In this document: piece by piece, positions 60,328 through 64,000 of the stretch
Numbering within the stretch: the first letter of the stretch is position 1
How the letters are laid out: every line of letters begins with the position of its first letter
NCBI RefSeq assembly: GCF_008364685.1
Contig: NZ_VTTL01000014.1
Location: 1-64,000, forward strand
Direction: 5' to 3'
Length of the DNA stretch: 64,000 nucleotides
Source of the DNA: Xanthobacter oligotrophicus
Lineage (GTDB): Bacteria > Pseudomonadota > Alphaproteobacteria > Rhizobiales > Xanthobacteraceae
Made by a program: the position numbers and the translations under genes
Notes under the pieces: model-generated
Told to the model about the DNA's origin: nothing
Seen by the model: only the letters and a program-made list of their open reading frames with translations
The model's database searches: none

Positions 60328-61212
60328 TCAAGCCGTTTGCTTCAGCCGCGCGGCCACCGCGTCGATGAACAGGCGCACCTTGGCCGGAACCATGCGGCGC
60401 GTGGGATAGACCGCCCAGATGCCCAGCGCCTCGGGGACGGCATCGGCCAGGGTGACCTGCCGCAGAAGGCCAGAGGCAAGGTCCTCCCGCACGTTCCAGC
60501 CGGAGAGGTTGGCGATGCCGAGGCCGCCACGGCAGACCTCGTGCAGGGCGTCGATGGAATTGGCGGTGAAGCGCCCCGCCACCTTCACCCGGCGAATTTC
60601 GCCGCCGGCGCGGAAGCTCCAGTGCGGCGCCGCGCTCACCGTAAGGCAGGCGTGATGCTGAAGCGCCGCGAGGTCGTGCGGCGACCCATGCCGTTCGAGA
60701 TAGGCCGGGGATGCCACCAGCACCCGCGGGCTGTCCTCGATGCGGCGGCCGACGAGGCTGCTGTCGCTGGGCGTGGCGATGCGGATGGCGAGGTCCATGC
60801 CCTCGGCGACGATGTCCACCACGCTGTCGGTCAACTGAAGGTCCACCTGCACCTGCGGATTGGCCTGCATGAAGTCCGCCACCATGGGCGCGACCATCTG
60901 GCGGCCGAAGGCGAGCGAGGTGGTTACGCGCAGAAGCCCGCTCGCGCCTGCACCCTCGCCCTTCACGCTCGCCAGCCCGGCGGCGTGCTCCTCCAGGATG
61001 GCCCGCGCATGGGGTAGCAGGGCGAGGCCCTCGTCGGTCAGCGACAGGGCGCGCGTCGTGCGATGCATCAGCCGCACGTCGAGTTCCCGCTCCAGGCTCG
61101 CCAGAAGCCGGCTCGCCGCCATGGGCGACAACCGCAGCCGGCGGGCCGCCGCAGCAAGGCTGCCCGCTGAAGCAGTCTCCACGAGGAGGGTGAGGGCGCC
61201 AAGGTCCATCAT
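60328..61212 (-). CDS. LysR-family transcriptional regulator
   Basis: A 294-residue LTTR with an N-terminal winged HTH (LVETASAGSLAAAARRLRLS, then PMAASRLLASLERELDVRLM and H-R-T-T-R) and a two-lobe effector domain from about residue 90. It is of the type often annotated as DhcR/AaeR-like. It is divergent from the MFS permease gene across 131 bp that contain an ATGAT-N5-ATCAA box (61226-61240), nearly the same as the box beside the other LysR gene. It probably controls that permease. The effector is unknown. Confidence 0.94.
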   Translation of the reverse strand: MMDLGALTLLVETASAGSLAAAARRLRLSPMAASRLLASLERELDVRLMHRTTRALSLTDEGLALLPHARAILEEHAAGLASVKGEGAGASGLLRVTTSLAFGRQMVAPMVADFMQANPQVQVDLQLTDSVVDIVAEGMDLAIRIATPSDSSLVGRRIEDSPRVLVASPAYLERHGSPHDLAALQHHACLTVSAAPHWSFRAGGEIRRVKVAGRFTANSIDALHEVCRGGLGIANLSGWNVREDLASGLLRQVTLADAVPEALGIWAVYPTRRMVPAKVRLFIDAVAARLKQTA

Positions 61213-61225
61213 AACGAAATCCGAT

Positions 61226-61240
61226 ATGATTGTGCATCAA
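61226..61240. promoter_or_regulatory. Candidate LysR box between lysR and the MFS gene
   Basis: ATGAT-N5-ATCAA, a T-N11-A palindrome with one arm mismatch, lies 14 bp upstream of the LysR start and about 100 bp upstream of the MFS start. Its position fits dual control. Confidence 0.4.
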
Positions 61241-61343
61241 TGGACAGCACTATATCCCAGATCGCAACAGCCTATCTTCCATCGCGACAGACGCCGGCCG
61301 GCCCCCGAGGACGCGTGCCGGCGAGCCGAAACGGGAGATGGAG

Positions 61344-62531
61344 ATGACGACCCACGAGATCACGGCCGGGGAAGCCACCGCCGGCCCCGGCGCCACATTC
61401 GCCATGGCGGCTGCGGCGGGGATCGCGGTTGCCAACATCTATTACAACCAGCCCATGCTGGCGGTGATCGGGCAGGACCTGCCCGGACGCCTCACGGTCG
61501 CCATCCCCACCGCCACTCAGCTCGGCTATGCGCTGGGCCTGTTCCTGCTGGTGCCGCTGGGCGACCTGGTGGAGCGGCGGCGGCTCATCGTGGCGCAGTT
61601 CGTCGTGCTCGCCGGCGCGCTGGCGCTGGCCGCCCTCGCCCCGAGCGCGCTGGTGATCGTGCTCGCCTCCTTCGCTGTCGGCCTTGCCTCCACGGTGGCG
61701 CAGCAGATCGTGCCGCTGGCGGCGCACCTCGCCGCCCCCGCGCGGCGCGGCGCCACGGTGGGCATGGTGATGGCCGGCGTGCTCAGCGGCATCCTGCTCA
61801 GCCGGACGCTTGCCGGCGTCGTCGCCACCCATGCGGGCTGGCGGGAGATGTTCTGGCTCGCGGTGCCCATGTCGCTTGGGGCAGCGGCGCTCATGGCCGC
61901 CATCCTGCCCCGCAGCGCGCCGGATTCCGCCATGGGCTACGGCCGGCTCATGGGCTCCATCGTGGAGCTGTGGCGCGAATTCCCGGCGCTGCGGCTGGCG
62001 GCGGTCACCCAGGGCCTGCTCTTCGCCGCCTTCACGGTGTTCTGGACCATCCTGGCCTTCCGGCTGGAAACCCCTGAGTTCGGCCTTGGCCCCGACATTG
62101 CCGGCCTGTTCGGCCTCGTCGGCACCGTGGGCATCCTGGCGGCGCCCATCGCTGGCCGCTTTGCCGACCGCCATGGCCCCACCGGCGCCGTGGTGTTGGG
62201 AACGGCGGTGACCCTCCTCGCCTGGGTCGTGTTCGGCGCCTGGGGGTCCATCGCCGGCCTCGTGGTGGGATGCGTGCTGCTGGACTTCGGCATGCAGAGC
62301 GCGCTGGTCTCGCACCAGCACATTGTCTTCGCCCTGCGGCCGGCGGCGCGGGCCCGGCTGAACACCTTGTTCATGGGCGCCATGTTCCTCGGCGGCGCGG
62401 CGGGCTCAGCCCTTGCGACGGCCGCCTGGACGAGCGGCGGATGGGCGCTGGTGAGCGCGCTCGGCATCGGCATCGGCACGGTGGCCACCGCCCTGCAGGT
62501 GCGGGCCCGGCTGACGCGTCACCGAGCCTGA
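61344..62531 (+). CDS. MFS transporter, DHA1-type (12-TM) efflux permease
   Basis: A 395-residue permease with about 12 hydrophobic segments. The N-terminus MAAAAGIAVANIYYNQPMLAVIG is typical of arabinose-efflux/YnfM-like members, and LVPLGDLVERRRLI is the loop 2-3 signature. Start ATG 61344 has GGGAG 6 nt upstream; the in-frame ATG at 61338 sits directly on that site and is less likely. It is divergent from a LysR regulator. The substrate is unknown. It is not linked to the PKS/NRPS cluster by position. Confidence 0.92.
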   Translation: MTTHEITAGEATAGPGATFAMAAAAGIAVANIYYNQPMLAVIGQDLPGRLTVAIPTATQLGYALGLFLLVPLGDLVERRRLIVAQFVVLAGALALAALAPSALVIVLASFAVGLASTVAQQIVPLAAHLAAPARRGATVGMVMAGVLSGILLSRTLAGVVATHAGWREMFWLAVPMSLGAAALMAAILPRSAPDSAMGYGRLMGSIVELWREFPALRLAAVTQGLLFAAFTVFWTILAFRLETPEFGLGPDIAGLFGLVGTVGILAAPIAGRFADRHGPTGAVVLGTAVTLLAWVVFGAWGSIAGLVVGCVLLDFGMQSALVSHQHIVFALRPAARARLNTLFMGAMFLGGAAGSALATAAWTSGGWALVSALGIGIGTVATALQVRARLTRHRA

Positions 62532-63274
62532 GCGAAGGGGCCGCGACACGGGAGGGCGAGTGCCCCGCCCTCATACGAAGATTTCGCCCGCCCCATATCC
62601 ATGAAATAGACTGCAATCTGAACGAAAAACTTCACATAAATCGTCATGATCACAGCTTAATCCTGTATTTAATACCGAATTATGGCCGTGAACGCCCATC
62701 TCAAGATCTTCGATATCATCGGAACACTGGCCATCATCGGCACCGTCAATAACGCCTATTCTGATGAATACAGCGCCAAGAAAATGAACAACAATACCAG
62801 ATCTTCGCGAAAGACTATGCCAACGGGTACGATCGCCCCCTCTTCTCCCTCAACCGGCCGCAGGCGGTTCGCATGCCAAACGGACTGCGCCACCCGGCAC
62901 CGGCATCGTGCTCGTCAGCTCCCGGAACCCGCACTGGGGCCCGGCCGAGGATGCCGCCTCCCAGGGCTCCTGATGGCGCCGCTCCGGCCCGGCCAGCTCC
63001 AGCACAACAGGCGACGGTCTCACCACCGCCTGTTGCCCCCGGCCTGCATCGCGCGAACCCGCGCCCCGTCTCGCAAGGACCGGCGCGGGGAGCGTCGATT
63101 GTCGAAAACACCGGTCTCGCATCTCGCCCAGTGCATCACAGGCGGGCTTGGCATGCGGGCGATCAAGACACCGCAGGGCGACCGATGGCTCATTCCATCC
63201 GCCGCCGCCGGCAGCTATGGTACGCCGCGACTGCAGCGGCGCACCCGGCGCACCCATTTTTCGAGGATATCAGC
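62532..63274. other. 743-bp stretch without a confident gene
   Basis: The left part (about 62570-62830) is markedly AT-richer than the rest of the window. An ATG at 62682 opens a frame (MAVNAHLKIFDIIGTLAIIG, then TVNNAYSDEYSAKK) whose later part turns into Arg/Pro-rich noise. A different frame, open from 62768 and in register with the aldo/keto reductase, reads YQIFAKDYANGYDRPLFSLN before becoming low complexity. The two plausible pieces in different frames could be a decayed gene, but I cannot name it. Confidence 0.45.
62552..62572 (+). terminator. Hairpin after the MFS gene
   Basis: GAGGGCG (62552-62558) and CGCCCTC (62566-62572) form a perfect 7-bp stem with a 7-nt loop, 20 bp after the MFS stop. 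No T tract follows, so intrinsic termination is uncertain. Confidence 0.35.
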
Positions 63275-64000
63275 GTGGACAAGCGCACGCTTGGCACCTC
63301 CGGCATCAGCATCGCGCCCCTTGCCCTCGGCGGGAACGTCTTCGGCTGGACCGCGGACGAGGCCACCTCCTTCTCCATCATCGATGCCTTCGTGGCGCGC
63401 GGCTTCTCGCTGATCGACACCGCCGACGTCTATTCCATCTGGCTGCCCGGACACACCGGCGGGGAATCGGAGCGCATCATCGGCGCCTGGCTGAAGCGCG
63501 GCGGACGGCGCGAGGCGGTCCACCTCGCAACCAAGGTGGGCATGGACATGAAGGCCGCCGGCAAGGGCCTCTCCAGGGCCCACATCATCGCCGCGGCTGA
63601 GGCTTCGCTGCGCCGGCTCGGCACCGACTACATCGACCTCTACCAGGCGCACATCGACGACAACACCGTGCCGCTCGAGGAGACCCTGGAAGCATTCGCC
63701 CGCCTGGTGGAGGCCGGCAAGGTGCGCGCGGTGGGCGCCTCCAACTACACCGCTCCCCGCCTCGCCGAAGCCCTCGCCACGAGCGACGCCAAGGGCTATC
63801 CCCGTTTCAGCGTGCTGCAGCCACACTACAATCTCGTCAACCGCGCCCTGTTCGAGGGCGCGCTACAGAAGCTCTGCCTGATGGAAAACATCGGCGTCAT
63901 TCCCTATTACGCGCTCGCGGCAGGCTTTCTCACCGGCAAATATCGCAGGCCCGAAGACCTCGAGGGCAAGGCGCGGGCCGGCACCGTCGCCCATTATCTC
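63275..64000 (+). CDS. Aldo/keto reductase, N-terminal 242 residues (cut by window edge)
   Basis: The protein begins at GTG 63275 (DKRTLGTSGISIAPLALGG), with GAGG 8 nt upstream, and runs off the window end. The AKR catalytic tetrad is visible: Asp and Tyr in DTADVY, Lys in LATKVG, His in YQAHIDD. GASNY and the late barrel strands IGVIPYYALAAGFLTGKY follow. It is a YajO/Tas-like NADPH-dependent reductase of aldehydes or ketones. The open frame extends upstream to 62768, but that part is not AKR-like, which decides for the GTG. The substrate is unknown. Confidence 0.92.
   Translation, partial: MDKRTLGTSGISIAPLALGGNVFGWTADEATSFSIIDAFVARGFSLIDTADVYSIWLPGHTGGESERIIGAWLKRGGRREAVHLATKVGMDMKAAGKGLSRAHIIAAAEASLRRLGTDYIDLYQAHIDDNTVPLEETLEAFARLVEAGKVRAVGASNYTAPRLAEALATSDAKGYPRFSVLQPHYNLVNRALFEGALQKLCLMENIGVIPYYALAAGFLTGKYRRPEDLEGKARAGTVAHYL

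Noticed and set aside
62682-63413. 243-codon open frame after the MFS gene
   Set aside because: Only its first 35 codons look protein-like; the rest is Arg/Pro-rich and it overlaps the true aldo/keto reductase in another frame.

Overview
This 64 kb window is a very GC-rich chromosomal segment. It most likely comes from an alphaproteobacterium of the Hyphomicrobiales (Xanthobacteraceae-like). That assignment is an inference from base composition, alphaproteobacterial-looking metabolic and regulatory proteins, and intergenic palindromes of the TAGAGC...GCTCTA kind; no rRNA or other marker gene is present.

Left flank (1-3738): the first codons of an edd-like phosphogluconate dehydratase, zwf (glucose-6-phosphate dehydrogenase) with a readable sigma70-type promoter, and an SDR oxidoreductase divergent from a LysR regulator.

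Centre (3710-42643): a hybrid polyketide/nonribosomal peptide cluster on the minus strand, transcribed from about 41.65 kb down to 3.7 kb. In reading order it encodes: an acyl ligase fused to an ACP; PKS1 (KS-AT0-DH-ER-KR-ACP, with a dead AT); PKS2 (KS-AT-DH-KR-ACP); an NRPS (C-A[FkbM methyltransferase]-PCP-Cy-A[oxidase]-PCP); PKS3 (KS-AT-DH-ER-KR-ACP-C); and a terminal A0-A-KR-PCP-TE protein. These are followed by a patatin-like lipase whose start overlaps the last synthetase stop, an alpha/beta hydrolase and an Sfp-type phosphopantetheinyl transferase. A type II thioesterase lies just upstream. The colinear reading is: an acyl or aryl starter, two ketide extensions, one possibly methylated amino acid, one azole (Cys/Ser/Thr-derived heterocycle, oxidised), one reduced ketide extension, then condensation with what looks like a reduced alpha-keto acid (a hydroxy acid), and TE release. 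No final product is claimed.

Right of the cluster (42946-51037): an aromatic amino acid ammonia-lyase that could make a cinnamate-type starter, translationally coupled to a UbiB/ABC1-type kinase; a GT1-like glycosyltransferase; an alpha/beta hydrolase coupled to a 14-TM MFS exporter; and a second patatin. These may be tailoring, export or supply functions, or unrelated neighbours.

Signalling block (51284-60181): a STAS protein, then an FHA-trypsin-like protease, a PP2C phosphatase and a Ser/Thr kinase with Sel1 repeats in one tight operon. Next come a small Tat-signal low-complexity protein, a hybrid histidine kinase and a convergent NarL/LuxR response regulator. A tandem GTCCTAnGAC motif with a 12-bp period occurs upstream of both the FHA operon and the histidine kinase, and a single related copy lies upstream of the response regulator.

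Right flank (60328-64000): a LysR regulator divergent from an MFS permease, a 743-bp stretch without a confident gene, and an aldo/keto reductase cut by the window end. No tRNA, rRNA, CRISPR array or insertion sequence was recognised.
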